Source: Chelonoidis abingdonii
Taxonomy: Eukaryota; Chordata; Testudines; Testudinidae
DNA length: 64,000 bases
Assembly: GCF_003597395.2 (NCBI RefSeq)
Contig: NC_133773.1
Location: forward strand, 125,944,415 to 126,008,414
Direction of reading: 5' to 3'
Below the pieces are notes generated by a model. The model did no database searches, had not been told where the DNA came from, and worked only from the letters and a program-made list of their open reading frames with translations. Positions 21,543-36,500 of the stretch are shown piece after piece (the stretch's first letter is position 1; the number at the start of each line of letters is the position of its first letter). The position numbers and the translations under genes were made by a program.

Positions 21543-24500
21543 GTAAGACTGGAGGGAGGGCACTCATCAAATGAGGACAAGGTGTGGATCCCACCACTCT
21601 GGAGCAAGCCGTTGCTGCCAGATAGTGGCAGTGGTGATGAACACCCACAGATTGTGCAAATGATGATACACAAACTGTTTGAACGCAGGATTCTATAGCA
21701 GAGGTCAGCAACCTTTCATAAGTGGTGTACTGAGTCTTCGTTTATTCACTCTAATGTAAGTTTTCGCGTGCCAGTAATACATGTTAACATTTTTAGGTTT
21801 CTTTCTATAAGTCTATAATATGGAACTAAACTATTGCTGTATGTAAAGTAAATAAGATTTTTAAAATGTTTAAGAAGCTTCATTTTAAAATTAAATTTAT
21901 TGGTAAATTAAGTGTGAGTGCCACTGAAAATCAGTACGCATGCCATAGGTTACCTACCCCTGTTCTATAGCATGGCTCAGAAGGGTGGCTGCCACAAACC
22001 TCACCAAGGCCGCCCTTATGTCATGTTGGGGTACAGCCGCATTCTCAAACTCTATAGCCCTGGAATAGAGTATAGGCCAGTGAGTAGGGATTTTTTTCCA
22101 GCCTTTGTTATTTGTTTGCTCTGTGAGTTTTGGTAAGCCACTTTATTCTTCTGCTTGTTGATGGTGGTGATTATAACAATGGACATTTGTATTGCAGTAT
22201 TATCTAAGGGGCCCGGAGAGGGCTGGAGCCTCATTTTAGTTAGTGCTGTATAAATGTTGATAAACCATCCCTGCTCTGGAAAATTGTCAAGCGGAAAGAT
22301 TGCTCTGTGCCTTGATTTCTCTGACTTGAAAATGACATTTACGTCACTCAAGGATTGTGAGACTTAATGTTATAAAGCCTTTTGGGACCCCCAAATGAAA
22401 AATGCTATAGTCTAAAGAACTATGCATCCTATACATTCACATCTTGAACACTAGGTGTGGATCTGATGTCCCTCCTCCCACCCCCAACCCATCTCAAAAA
22501 AGGATATTTGGAACTGGAAAATGTACAGAGAAAAATAATTAAGAGTGTATGGAACAGCTTCCGTATGAGGAGAGAGTAAAGAGGCTGGGACTATTCAGCT
22601 TGGAAGAGATGACTAGGGGGGATATGATAAAGGTCTATAAAAATCTTGATTGTTGTGGAGAAAGTGAATAAAGAATTTTATTCCTTCACATAACACAAGA
22701 AATTGGCAGCATTCAGATTAATAGATGGCAGGTTTAAAACAAACAGAAGTTCTTCACACAATGCACAGTCAGCCTGTGGAACTTCAGGCCAGGGGATGTT
22801 GTGAAGGCCAAAACTATAACAGGGTTCAAAAAGAACGACATGAGTTCCTGGAGGGTAAGTCTGTCAATGGGTATTATCCAGGATGGGCAGGGATGCAACA
22901 CAATGCACTGAGCGTTCCTAGCCTCTTCCAGAAGCTGGGAGTGAACGACAGGAGATGGATCACTTGATGATTGCTTGTTTTGTTCATTCCTGCTGAAGCA
23001 CCTGGCATTAGCCACTGTCTGAAGACAGGATACTGGGCTAGATGGACCATTGGTCTGACCCAGTATGGCCGTTCCTAACTACAGAAACCTTTTTTGTGAT
23101 TATTATGTTGATCCAAGCTACACTGGTCGAACTGGTGTTGTGGAGTAGACAATGTAAGGATACAATCTGATGATGCCTCAAAATGCCCTTTTAAGGGTGT
23201 TCATGAATGTCTCTGTGTGTTCTATATGTCCCACACCCTGAGATCATCTCTAAAACTGGCTCCTACGCTGTTAGTGACTGTCCCTGCTGTTGATATCAAA
23301 GTCAGAGCTCTGTCTTCAGGATGTAGTGACTTATTAATCACTGAAAACTACAGCCACGTTAGTTGAATGGTGAAAATACATAAGCCTTCATTTCCTTTCA
23401 CCTTGCTAAGGCTCATAGTCAACATATAAAAGTGTAGGAAATCTAACATAAATGCTTCCAAACTGCCTTCCTTATAAGTGATTCAGGCTTACTGTCCAAG
23501 AAAAGTAATATTGTAGCTTGCTGGACTTACAGATGAGGGTATGTCTGTGCTTCTGTGCCACAGCTGCAGCTATGCCAGTGTAGTGTAGACACTACAGTGA
23601 CAGGAGGGGGTTTTCCATTGCTATGGTAAATCCACCTTCTCAAAAGACAGTAAATCCACCTTCTCAAAAGACAGACACAGATGGAAGAGTTCTTTCATCA
23701 AGCTAGCTGCATCTACAGTGGGGATTAGGTTAACCTAACTATGAAGCATGAAGGAATACATTTTTTACAACCCTGAGCAATGTGTGTAGGTTGACCTAAA
23801 TCTTAGCTATAGACCAGCTTCAGACAAGATTCAAACTTCCCCAAATGGTCTATACCAATATTTCTCAGCGACTGGTCCACGGCAGCCTCCTTGCCAGGCC
23901 TCAGATTTCCCTGACACAGTTTAGGAAGGCAACAAGCCAGTCTCTGATATCAAAAAGGTTAAGAAATACTGGTTTATATCACAGTGGGAGTTTAGGCCTC
24001 AAGACTGTCAGATGTTAACTTCATTAATATTTATAGTCTCTTTGATTTCAATGTAAGGATGTGCTTAAGTCTTTGCAGTATGGAGCCTTAAACATTTTTT
24101 ACTTTATGGGAAACACAGTTTTCTGAGAAGACTAAGAGGAATAAGCCTGGATTACAAAGGACTTGTACCCAACATTGATTAAAAAAAATAAAATATACTA
24201 CTTTAAAGTTTCCCCTCATTTGAAAGGAAATAGTTAGGCAAGTGTTAAGATAAGACTTCTGCTTTTCTTTTAAACTCTGTGTTGTTATCTTATCTATCAA
24301 ACCACCCTTACCCAATTTGTTTATTTCATCTGTTAGTTGCATCCTATACTCTCTGTATCCTAGATTGTGAGCTCTAGGGGAAGGGACTGTCTTCTTTGTT
24401 ACTTCTTTGTATAGTGCCTGTTCCTTAATGCTACTGTAATATAAATAATAGGCCACAGACAGCAAAATCAGAGTGGTTACTCTGACTTGACACCAAGTCC

Positions 24501-27500
24501 ATAGTCAAAAGTACCGCCACATTAGAGAGCATCTTGACTACATACATACTATATGTCTGGGAGCTCAGTAATCTGATGCATCCTTTACTGAAGGCACCAG
24601 AAGTACTTCCCTATCTACAAGTTCAGCATGAGTGACGTAAATGCAGTACTGGATTGTATTAAATCTCTGTTAAAAATAAATTTATTTTCCTTTGCTTTCT
24701 CACTGCTATGTATACCAGGGGTAGCCAAACTGCAGCTCATGAGCCACATGTGGCTCTTTTACAGTTAGTGTGGCTCACAGAGCCTGCATGCCCTCCCACA
24801 TTCTCCACCTACCAGACTGGGGGAGCTCAGGCTTTCTGCCCTGCAGTGGGGTGTGAATTGGCTTCTGGCTTCTTCTGCCCAACAGAGATGGGGGTGGTCT
24901 CAGGGCTTCAGCCCCATAAGATGCGCCTGCCGGAGCTTGGGGCTTCAGCAGGAGCAGCGCTGAAGCCCTGTGCCCCAGCAGGTGCACCCCAGCTCTTGAA
25001 CTTCTGAAGATTGTTGTATGCAGTAAGTTTGGTGACCCCTGGTATATACCATCCATCAGCAAACAGACTTTAGAGATCTCCTTCAAAAGAAAAACAAATC
25101 TATCTGAGAGATACTACAACACAGAGGACACTGTTGTTTAATTTATCATCATGTATACTTTGAAAACCCTTGAGAAGCCCTGTATGAGATTAACTTTATT
25201 CACAGTAACTTTATCAGTGGAAGGGTCTGCATAATATGTGTCAAGATGGAGAAGGTTTTTTTTGTTTTGTTTTTGTTTTTTGCCAAAAAAATTACAAAGA
25301 GAAACTGCATCTTGTTAAAAATTCCTTGAAAATTATATACAGATACGTTAAATAAACTGATGGAAAGGGAACATAAATTCTGCAGTGTCTCATCTGAAGT
25401 AAGACTTCCTTTATTTAGTAATCCTGACATCTGCAGATTCTGCATCTGTGACATGAGCGTAAAAGGATATAGCTAGAACAGGGGTCAGCAACCTTTCAGA
25501 AGTGGTGTGCTGTGTCTTTATGTATTCACTCTAATTTGAGGTTTCGTGTGCCGGTAATACATTTTAATGTTTTTTAGAAGGTCTTTCTCTGTAGGTCTGT
25601 ATATTATATAACTAAACTATTGTTGTAGTTATATAAACAAGGTTTTCAAAATGTTTAATAAGCTTCATTTAAAATTAAATAAAAATGTTGATCTTACACC
25701 GCTGGCCCGCTCAGCCCGCTGCTGGTCTGGGGTTCTGTTCACCTAGGCCAGCAGCGGGCTGAGCGGGGCTGGAGGCTGGGGCCCCAGCTGGGAAGGGTCC
25801 GGCAGCCAGAACCCCAGACCGGCAGCGGGCTGAGTGGGGCCTGTGGCCGGGACCCCAGCTGGGAAGGGTCTGGCAGCCAGGATCCCAGACCAGCAGTTGG
25901 CTGAGTGGCTCAGCCCACTGCCGCTCATGGGTTCCATCTGCCAGCTCCTGTCAGCTGGGATTCCAGCTGCCGGACCCGCTCAGCCCGCTGCTAGTCTGAG
26001 ATCCCGGCCCTGTCCGGGTAGGTACAGTGGGTACCTACCTTCTCCCTGCTTCTGGCCCATTCTCTTCCTCTTTCTGCACTGCGCTGAGGGTGGGAGTGCA
26101 CTGAGCACAGGGCTGGAAGTGAAGGGTCTGGCCAGGAGCTAGAATGTGTGGGGGTGGTGCTCAGGGTTGGGGCAGGAGGTTTGAGTGTGGGGCACTTACC
26201 TGGGCAGCTCCCATTTGGTGCAAGGGGTGCAGGTGGTAATGGGGGGAAGGGGTGCAAGAGTCAGGATGTGGGGGATGCATGGGGTGTGAGTGGACTAGGT
26301 ATGTGGGGGGGGTGCAAGAGTCAGGGCTGAGGTTGTATGGGAGTGAAGGAGTCAGGCAGGGCTGGGTGTGTATGAGGTTGGTACAGGGCTCAGGGCAGGG
26401 GTCTGGGGGTGTGTGGTGCGGGGGTCAGGGCAGGGAGCTGAAGGGGATATGCCCCTATTCCACCCCCCCCCTTCCCTAAGGCCCTGCCCCCGCTTCTTCT
26501 CCGCCTGAGCTGGGAGCAGCAAGCACGCTGACTCTGCTCCTTCCTGACTCCCTCCCTCGCAAGGGCCATCAGCCGATCAGCTGGCAGGGAGGGAGCACGC
26601 TATGGGAAGAGGCAGCGGAGCCTGCAGGACAAAGCTTTTGCCCCTTGCCCCCTGCCCTTGTGGTGGGGGGAGGGCAGGGGGAGCGAAGGGCGGAGAAGAG
26701 CGGGTCGGGCCTGGCTGGGCTGGGCAGGATTTTTAATGGCACGCTGCTGCCTGCCGGGACTCCGCCATTAAAAATCGGCTCGCATGCCGTCTTTGGCATA
26801 CGTGTCATAGGTTGCTGACCTCTGATACAGATAAATAAATTATTTCTTGTACATAAGGAGCTGGACTGAGATGATAGTTCTTCATTACCATTGTTTATAG
26901 TTGTTTTAGGAGTATAATAAAGTATAATCCATTGAATGAAATAAGGGTAAAAACATAAATTTTTATAATAAATAAAAACAAATTTAAATTTATTGATTAG
27001 AATTGGTCTTTTTATATTCAACTGTAGTGTTCTCATATTCAGTGTGTGTAGGTTTGAATAAATTAGGTCTTAGTTCATTGACTTCAGGTGTGCTTTTGTT
27101 AAGTTAATGCATTGATCTGTTTTTCAGCGTACACAAACTTTGCTGAAAGAATACAAAGAACGGGAAAAGTCCAATGTATTTAAAGATAAGCGTTTTGGTG
27201 AATATAATACCAAAATAAGCCCAGAGGAGAAGATGATGAAGAGGTTCACTTTGGAACGACAGGTAAAGCATAGGAATGAAAAATAAAAATTTCTACATCT
27301 ATTTTTTTAAAATTAATTTGCCAAATAAAGCTCTCCGTAAATAATACATTGCTTGGCCCCTAAGGATTCTACCAAAACCTGCAACATGGCAAACATACCC
27401 AACTTTCATTTTTTTACTCCCACACATTCTGTTTTCTGAAAGCCTATCTGCATCTTTTATTTGATCTAAATGAATTCCAGAATTAGAGCTCATAAAAAAA

Positions 27501-30500
27501 AAAATATAGAAAACTTCAGAATTTTTGGTGGAAATAAGAAAACCAAAACATTTTGGCCAAAAACTGAAATAGTTTGGTTGTCGGGGGTTTGAGGATTTTT
27601 ATGAAAAATCAAAATTTTCTATGTAAAAGAGACATTTTTGATGAAAAAATTATTTTGTCAAAAATCAATTTTTCTGTTGAAAAAGTTTTTGCCCGGAAAA
27701 TTTTTGACCAGCCCAATCCAAAATAAAAATTTTAAAACTAAATTATTTTAACATTTACAAAGTTGTGATTTTGGAGGTTAAACTAGACAGAATTCAATTT
27801 AATTCCCACAAAATGTAAATCCTTTACCTGTCATTAAACACTATTTCATGTTCTTACCGACACTCCTGAAAAAGGCCGTTTCCCTTGATGCCCCATGAAG
27901 CTCATTTTTGGGTCTTACAACTCTAAGACAGTGATCGCCAAACTTTTTACCTCGTGTTCCCCCCTTACCCTTACCCTTGCCAGAAGTGGGGTCGTGGCTC
28001 TGGGAGGGGAGGATATGAAGAGAGAGTAAGGGGGCTAAGGCTGGGGCCACAGCTGAGGGCGGGGCTGGCAGCGGAGCCAAGGCCGGCAGCTGGGACCAGG
28101 AGCAAAGCTCGGTGGTGGTCCCTCCCAGCCCCCGTAGGAGCTGGACCAGGCCCCAGTCGCACCCCCTGAACATTCCTTGGTGCCCCCTAGGGAGGCGCAC
28201 CCCACATTTGGGGACCTCTGCTCTAAGAAATTAAATCAGTTTTGAATACTACTTCCATCTACATCATGTTTGGACTCCTGAGTTAAGCAGCATAATTGCA
28301 TGTGCAGAAAATTCTAGGAATAAGATTAAGTTATTAGAATGGTTAACTAATTTTTTAGTGATTATTAAACTTGAAAGATTTTATTTAAAAAAAAATTATT
28401 ATTTTTTTACTTTTTACATACACAAAATCCAAGCTTGCTTTTTTAGTAATTTTACCAGTCATTTTTTAACTTATAAAAAACACCCTTCCCCAGAATACTG
28501 TGCCTGATTCACCACTTACTTACTCACAACACTGGTTTAATTCTGTAGTTTGTACAATGGATTTAAAGCGAGAGATGCTCACCGTTTCTTGCTTTAATGT
28601 ATCTGAATGAAATTGTAGGTTTGTTAATGCTGTTAAAATAACCGAGAAGTAGGCTCTCCTGGGCTAAACTGAAAATATGAGCTTTTGGGGGGGAAAATTT
28701 TTTGTTGACCAGCCGCCGTTAGCTGGTATTAATCTGAAAAATGTCTGATTACTAAATTGGTTGGTTTGATTATTTTTCACAGCAAAATCATGAAAAGAAA
28801 AGTATCTATAATCTCAATGAAGATGATGAATTGACCCATTATGGCCAATCTTTAGCAGATATTGAAAAACTTAATGATGTCATTGATAGTGACAGTGATA
28901 CTGAAGAAAGAGGAATATTATCAGGTAAGAAAAAATCAAACTGATATCTTAATACATTTTTATCCAATGTAATTTTCATTGTTAATATAGCTGTGTGAAT
29001 TGTTGCGTAGCCTGCTTTCATTGAAAAATAATGTAAAGAAAATGTTCAGATTTAAATCTCTGTTCTCTTTAGTCTCATAGAAAGTGGTGATTAGAACTGG
29101 ATATGGGCCAATATCATGCTGTAATTTTTAACTATTCACGATTGAAGAAATATGTATAATATTTGATCACATCATAATTGACTTTTCACTTATGGATTAT
29201 CGTTAAAGTAAGTGCATACAGAATTACAATGAACTCTGGTTTAAAATCAACTATTTAGAGATGCCAGGATGCTTGCAAGTATGGTACATTATAGGAGGCA
29301 CCAAAGGAAACACCTGTAGCTGAGGCTACCTGCTACATTCCATTATAAGACACTATTTTCAGTTGCTTTATAACTTTACCATACTTCAACTATATGGGTT
29401 GAAATTTTCCATGGTGAGTGTTTTTTTTGGGTGTGGAATTTCAGCACAAACAGGGCAGCCGTTTCTCAGAACAAATTAGGGAAAAATACATTGTTTTGTT
29501 TATGTTAAAACAATTAACTTAAATTTTGTATGTGTTTTACATTTCTTTGGACCAGATTATGAACCCTCTACTTACAGCAGTGAGCAGTTACTCATGCAAA
29601 TAGTCTCATTGAAGTCAGTGGGATTTCTTGTGTTAATAAGTGCTCACTAATGTGAGTAAGGGGTTTGCAGTCTGGCCATTTTGGGCATAGCAGTTCATAG
29701 GAGATATAAATTAAAATTCTTTTCATACTGATTTTTATCTTTTCTGTTTGGCAAATCTGGAGCTAGTTTCTGCAACCCTTAGTCATGGGAGTAATCTATA
29801 TTTATGCAAATATCTCCCTTGACTAGGGGAGGTCTAAATAAATAAATAAATATTGCTCACTGAATAAAGGTTGTTTGCATGATATTTGGCTAGATAGATA
29901 GGTAAAAACCAACCTGACTGATGATGTATGTCAATAGAAATGTGCACACCTCTTACAACAGTGTTTGTGAATGTTTTGCTAATGAGTTAAGTGGTAGGAG
30001 TTCATGCAGCATAGGCCCTATTGGACTGCTGCACCTGAGCAAAGCGAATTGCAGGATCATGGCCTTAGTTATGTTAAAACAATAGCTGATTTCTTTTTAA
30101 CTTGATGAAAGATAGCTTTAAAGAAAAAATAGATATTTAATTCTGTAGCCCATTAAATTATAAACACATTACATAAAAATTTTGTTTTAAACAGGTTTTC
30201 AGGTTATTTTGTTTTGGGGTACTCATTGAATAAAAGCACTGAACAAACAAATTGTGTCTTACATGAAAGTTAGGACAGTGAACACAAGCAAAAAAATCCA
30301 TCGTTGAGGCTAACATATTATCCTAGGTTCCTCTCATGAGGCATATGTCCTTGTGATATCTGAAGCCCTGGTCCTGCAAAGCCTTCTGCATGTTCGTAGT
30401 CCAGTGGGACTACTCATGTTCTTAAAATTAATTGTTTCTAAATATCTGTGGGATCAGGGCCTAAGTTTATGTGCTCTTATAAATTAAATACAGTCAATGT

Positions 30501-33500
30501 CTGGTGATTAAAGCACATTCTGTTCCTGGCATAGACGTTTTCTGGAATGTTGGTCAAGTCACTTGACTTCTCAGTGCTCTATCTGTAAAATAGGAATAAT
30601 AATGGTTATCTTCAGTGTTATAAAGCTTAATTAATATATTAAAGTGCTTTGGGGCCATCAGATAAAAAGTGCTATATTGCTGTCTTAAATCAAAAAGTAT
30701 CTTTTGCCTGTGTGTATATGAAAGAAAATTTAACAAAGTTTGGAAATCCAAGGTCATGGTGGGAATCCTTCTCTGAAAAGTCTTAACTTAGGCCAAGCAT
30801 CAATCTTTATCCGCAGAAATGGGGTTTAAACCTTGGTCAACTAGCTATTTTATTCTTTCATGGAATCCATCAGTTGCTCCTGTGTCTTAATAATAGGGAA
30901 GTAGCACCCCAGCAGCTTAAGGGGAGAATAAATCTATAGACTCTAATCCTTTCAATTCTCTCTTTTTTCAGCTGAGCTAACTGCTGCTCACTTTGGAGGG
31001 GGTGGAGGTCTCCTTCGTAGGAAAGCACTCACTGGGGAACAAGATGAAGAGGAGGAAAAACCTAAATCTCGCAAGGAGCTCATTGAAGAGCTGATTGCCA
31101 AATCCAAACAAGAGAAGGTAAGTTTATAGCTTTTGAATAAAAAAATCTGAACTGACAACATTAAGTACCACATCATTTTCCATCTGAAAACTTACAAAAG
31201 GCAGAAAACATTCAATAAAACTATTATCAGCTTTAGGACATGGAAACCAACAAATCCCCTCTCTTCACAGGAGAAGAAATATTGGTGGCACAGTAAGCAG
31301 AGGGGATATGACTTTCTAAATATAGAGCCAAAAATCATATATCTGACTCTGTTTACCTTGGGAAAACTGTATAGAGTGTCTGCCTTTCTGTGGGTTCCTA
31401 AACCCTCCACCTATGAACTCTGTTAGCATGGCTAACTTGTTTGCCATGCTCTGTCCTGTAGTCACCCATTGCAGGTTTGTGCTACTTCTTCTGCCAAGGG
31501 TGCTTAACGCTGCAAAATAGGAGTTGATATGAACTAATCTTTTATTACGTATTTGGTTTTGACTACATATGGACCTCATTTGCTCTTGATGCTGCAGGTG
31601 ACTTCCTTTACTTCTGGGAAGATTCTGTGTCACTGCGCATGGGCAAAATTATGTCCCCTGCAGATTTCTTTGCTTCCCTGCAGAAAAATGACTTTCTGAT
31701 AGGGGAGCAAAGGGAAGCCACAAGAGCGGTCATGAAGCCCTCCCCAGCAGAATGTTTCAGGTGCCCAGGCCAGCCAGCAGAGGGGTAAATCACTGTGGGG
31801 ATGGGCTGGGACTGGGGAAGACCCCTACCCTGCACCGGGTTCACCTGCTGGGCTTGGGAGGACAGGACTTCCTCTTCCCCTGCACGGCATCCAGGGCCGT
31901 GTCAGACCCACCCCCAGATTTCTACTCTGGCTGTAGGAAACTCTTTCCCCCCCCATTCCTCCCCTGCACTTCCTGCTCCCACCGCTCTTCAGCTGCAGGG
32001 GGATCACTGTATAGGGAGCTGCTCCCCCATCCACCCAACCTCCATGCGTCCAGACCCCCTCATATTCAGACCCTCCCGCCGAGCGTCACCCCATACCCAG
32101 AACCCCCCAACGAGCCTACTCCCCCTGCATCTGCACCACCCTGGCTAGCCACCCGCACCTGGATCCACACCCTACCGAGCCCCAGCTGCACTTGGATCTC
32201 CACCCCACTGAGCCCCACTTCCCCAGCATCTGGATCCCCCCACCAAAGCCTCCCTGATGAGGTCTATTTTCCCACACTCAGGACCCCCCCTCGCTGAACC
32301 CCAACCACCTTCACTTGGACCTCCCTGCAGAGTCCAATTACCATTGCACCCAGAAACCCTCCATCAAGTCTCTGTGCTTCCAGATCCTGCCTGTACCCAG
32401 ATTGCCCCATATAGAACCCTCTCAAACCCACACCTGGATACCCCCACACTAAGCCCCTCCACACTTGGATCCTGCCTTGCTGAGCCTGCCTGCCTGCCTG
32501 CCCACACCTGGTGCACCTGACACGGAGAGGCAGGGCCCTGGGATGTTTCTGGGGCAAGCCCTTTTCTTGTGCTGTGTCAGGGTTGGGTGCAGCCTCATCG
32601 CTGAGTCCCTGTCCCAGAGGGGAGCTGAACAGTGATCTCCTACCTCTGTGCAGCCAGTGGCCTGTGCTCTCCAGTCCCGTGCTGGAGCCTTCACGTATAT
32701 TTGACAAATAAAAATTCTGTGCACAATATTTTAAAATTCTGCACATTTGAATTATTTTGGCACAGAATGCCCTCGGGAGTATTCCTTGTCCAGTTACATA
32801 CATTACTGGCCAATTGAAAAATAATGTTGTATGCATATTTTTATCTTCTAGAGAGAGAGACAGACTCAGAGAGAGAGTGCCTTGGAACTCACAGAAAAAC
32901 TTGACACTAACTGGAAAGAAATCCAAACCCTTCTCTCCCACAAAACCCCCAAGTCAGAGAGGAAAGTTAAAGAAGAGGAGAAACCCAAGGTAAGGTTCTG
33001 GCAATACAGCTTTGTTTTGTTGCAACTGATATGACTCCATTACTGGAACCAAAGTAGAGATGCAAGTTAAGGGGAAGTTGATCACTAGTGATTTGTAGCT
33101 GATCATGTCTAATTAAAAATAAACCCCCTGTGTGTTAGTTAAATTGAAAGAATTCTACAGTCTTTGAGGAGTTTCATGTCAGAATTGTGAGGTTGGAAGG
33201 ATCTTAAGTAGACACTAATTTTAGAGAAATGAAAGGATTCATATTAAGTATTTTAAGACTTATACTCCCAGTAAGTCACAATTATGGCTACCCTTTGTTC
33301 TTTTTCATTAGCTGTTGAATTTGAGAGAGATTCCTTGTTGGATAAAAATGTTAACAATATTCTGGTTTATTTTTAAGACAAACATTTTCCTAACGAGTTG
33401 GCATTTGCTTGAAAAGGATATTGACTGACTTTGTAAATGCCTTTGAAATGTCTTTTGTACACAAATTCTCTAACTTAGCAATAGCTTTCTGTGACAATAA

Positions 33501-36500
33501 CTTCACTTCTGCTTCACCTGGCCTATGAAATGTCTCTTGAGACTTAAACAAAAAAGGGTGGAAGTACTAGTGATTTGGATAGATTCATTGTGAAAATGAA
33601 CCCAGAAATTCTAACAGGTAGACAAATCTATTATGCCATGAATAACTGATCAAGTTTTTTGCTAGGGATAGGCATAATGAGTGTTAAATTGAGATGTGAG
33701 CCCCCTGTGGATTTTGTTTTGAGAGCTGCTGAATACAGAAAAAAAGGGAATCAGTAATGTTCTGTTGCATTCGTATGCAGTTTGGGAGATAATTCATAAT
33801 CTCGTTAAGTATAAGGAAAATTTTGTCAGATTTATATCTCTAATTTTTTAGACAAGTGACATGGTCTAGTGGATTACATGCGTGACTGGGAACTAGGAAT
33901 TTCTGAATTCCAGTTTCATCTCTACCACTGATTTTGCGGTATGGCTTTGGGCATGTTGAGTAACTATACCTCAGTTTTCCTATCTGTAAAAAGGGATAAT
34001 GCCTTCATAACAGAGATGTAACTCATGTTTTGTACAGTGCTTTGAAGATATAAAGTGCTATGTAAGTTATAATTTTTATTAAATATCTTGTCTGTACTTT
34101 TGAAAGGATATATTTTCTTATGACTTCATATTTACAAATGTATGTATGCTTTGTAGAATGAGAATTTTCCTGAAGGGAGAAGCCTTCGTGAATTTCAATT
34201 TCCACCCATTAGTTTCTCCCTTGACCTTGTATTGTGTTGGCCTTCCTTCCCGCCTTCTCCAGAGCCAATCATAGTCATTCCTGAACGAGGCAGAGGGCTT
34301 CCTGTGGAGGAGCACAGAAAAGTAATATATTTATTAATTATGAAATTTGTATATTTCTTTAGCCTGATGAGTATGATATGATTGTTCGAGAACTTGGGTT
34401 TGAGATGAAGGCGCAACCCTCTGACAGGATGAAGACTGAGGAAGAGTTGGCGAAAGAGGAGCAAGAAAGACTCCAGAAACTAGAGGTACCAGACTGGTTC
34501 AGATTGTGTTGTAGCCCTCTCACCGGTAGTGACCTCTTACAGTTTTTTGACATTGCTTAACCTCAGTTTGAAAGCAGTCATACTGAAAATTACAGGAGAT
34601 GAATCTGAGAATAAGTCCCCTGTCCTGTTCTAATGCCACTATTTGCATTACTACACTGATTTTGTGATTTACCTTTTTTTTTCATGGATATTTAATTTGA
34701 CCATTAAAAAAATATACTGAATACTTGACTTGTGAGATTACATAGCAAGAGAACTAATTTTTTTTTTTTTTCAGTTAAAAACAAGTAGCACGTTGACTAT
34801 GTTTTATATATCATTCAGACCTAAGATGTGCTTAAACTTTGTAGATGAGCCTATTTGGTGCACAAGAGCTGAATTAACATCTGGGCAAATTCTGCACTGC
34901 TTCCCTCCTGTAGCTGCAAAGGGTCCCCTGGCAATTGCACTAATGTGATTCTGCTCTGTGAAGGGGTAGGATTTGCCTGGGAAGGTTTGTGTGTTCCCTA
35001 CACAATTTGGAGCTCAGTGCTCCCTGTGTATCAGTGCACAAAGAGTGGGTCTAGGTAATGCCAAAAGCCTTCTGTTAAATTGATCTTCCCCACATAGAAG
35101 GGTCAAATTAGGACTGCAGGGCTACCTCAGCATCAAGCCTTCTATAGTGACCACAGAGCTGCTCAGTAACTAGTCATCAAAGTGCGGGGGAAGGATTTGT
35201 TTCCCCTTTTCCATACTGTGCATCTCTCTAGTGCCTAGTCCAATTAATTGCTGGGAGAGAAGGGAATGCCCCACAATAAGTAATGGCTCAGTTACAGCCT
35301 GATGTGTCAGTTGACAGATTCCCATAGAGTTAAAATTATTTTCAAAGCCTTATATTTTGTTCAAACCCATTTTAAATATAGGAAATATACATACACATTG
35401 CAGAACCATAAAACTCTAAAGAAGCTACTACTTTCTGGTAAATAATACGTTTATCAAAATATGTATTTAATATAATATAAGTATATGAATAAATATTTCA
35501 TTACCAAAGATACACAAGGCTTTTGATAAATGATATATTTCAATATCTTCCAAATAAGATTTAAAATATATACAGTCAGACTAATTTACCAGTCCCACCC
35601 ACCAAAACAGAAAATTAAGAGTTCAGGCTAATATGTTATCATGTCTCTGCTTTGTATTGTTCCTTCCTCCCCTCTGCTAGGTGAATAATGCTAGTTAATA
35701 ATTTATTTTCTCTTTGATTTTCTTTTCTTAATTATCTGTATTTTCTCCAAAATTTTCATACAAAGTAATTTAGGTCATGTGTACTATATTGTCTCTCTCC
35801 TGAATTTATTTTAAATTGCAGGCTGACCGACTGCGTCGAATGCATGGAAAAGATGAACAGGAGAACAAAAAGAAACCCAAGCATATGTCAGCTGATGATT
35901 TAGCAGATGGCTTCATCCTGGATAAAGATGACAGACGTTTACTTTCTTATAAAGTAAGAATTTGATTGTTTTATAATGACTTTCAAAGTCACTGAAACGA
36001 AGAAAAAATTATTTCAGATTAAACAGAACTCTTTCCTGTTCACTTTATTATTTTTATCTGGGTGCTGCACTTTTCACCTGAACTTCATTCCCTGTATTAG
36101 GGCAGCTTTGGCCATGCTCTCAGTGTAAAGCAGCGTAAAGCCATCATAGAGAACCACCTCAGTGTAGGGAGATCACTTGGTGGTATAATCAGCATAGTAG
36201 CTCCTACATCATCCACTTCTATGCAACCAGCATAGGGACTATAGCTGTGGTTTCCCTCTACCCGGAAGGACCTGACTGGTATACAACAGTCATAAACTGG
36301 GAGATCATAAAAGTGACTTAAAGTAAACTTTTTTATTAAATGCCTCCTCCTCCTCCTGCCCCTGGATTGTGCTGTGTATCTCTTAGCTGCAGTGTAGGAT
36401 CAGAGCTCTCATAAAGTCACCTTTGTCCTTCATATGGAGGGATCACTCTGTTTTGAATGCATTGACTTAGCTGAATGACTATACTGTCTGAAAAATGACC

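Noticed and set aside
31752..32941. Open frames of 181 and 225 codons in NOP14 intron 4
   Set aside because: They are low-complexity proline- or glycine-rich readings of a transposon; the minus frame also overlaps NOP14 exon 5.
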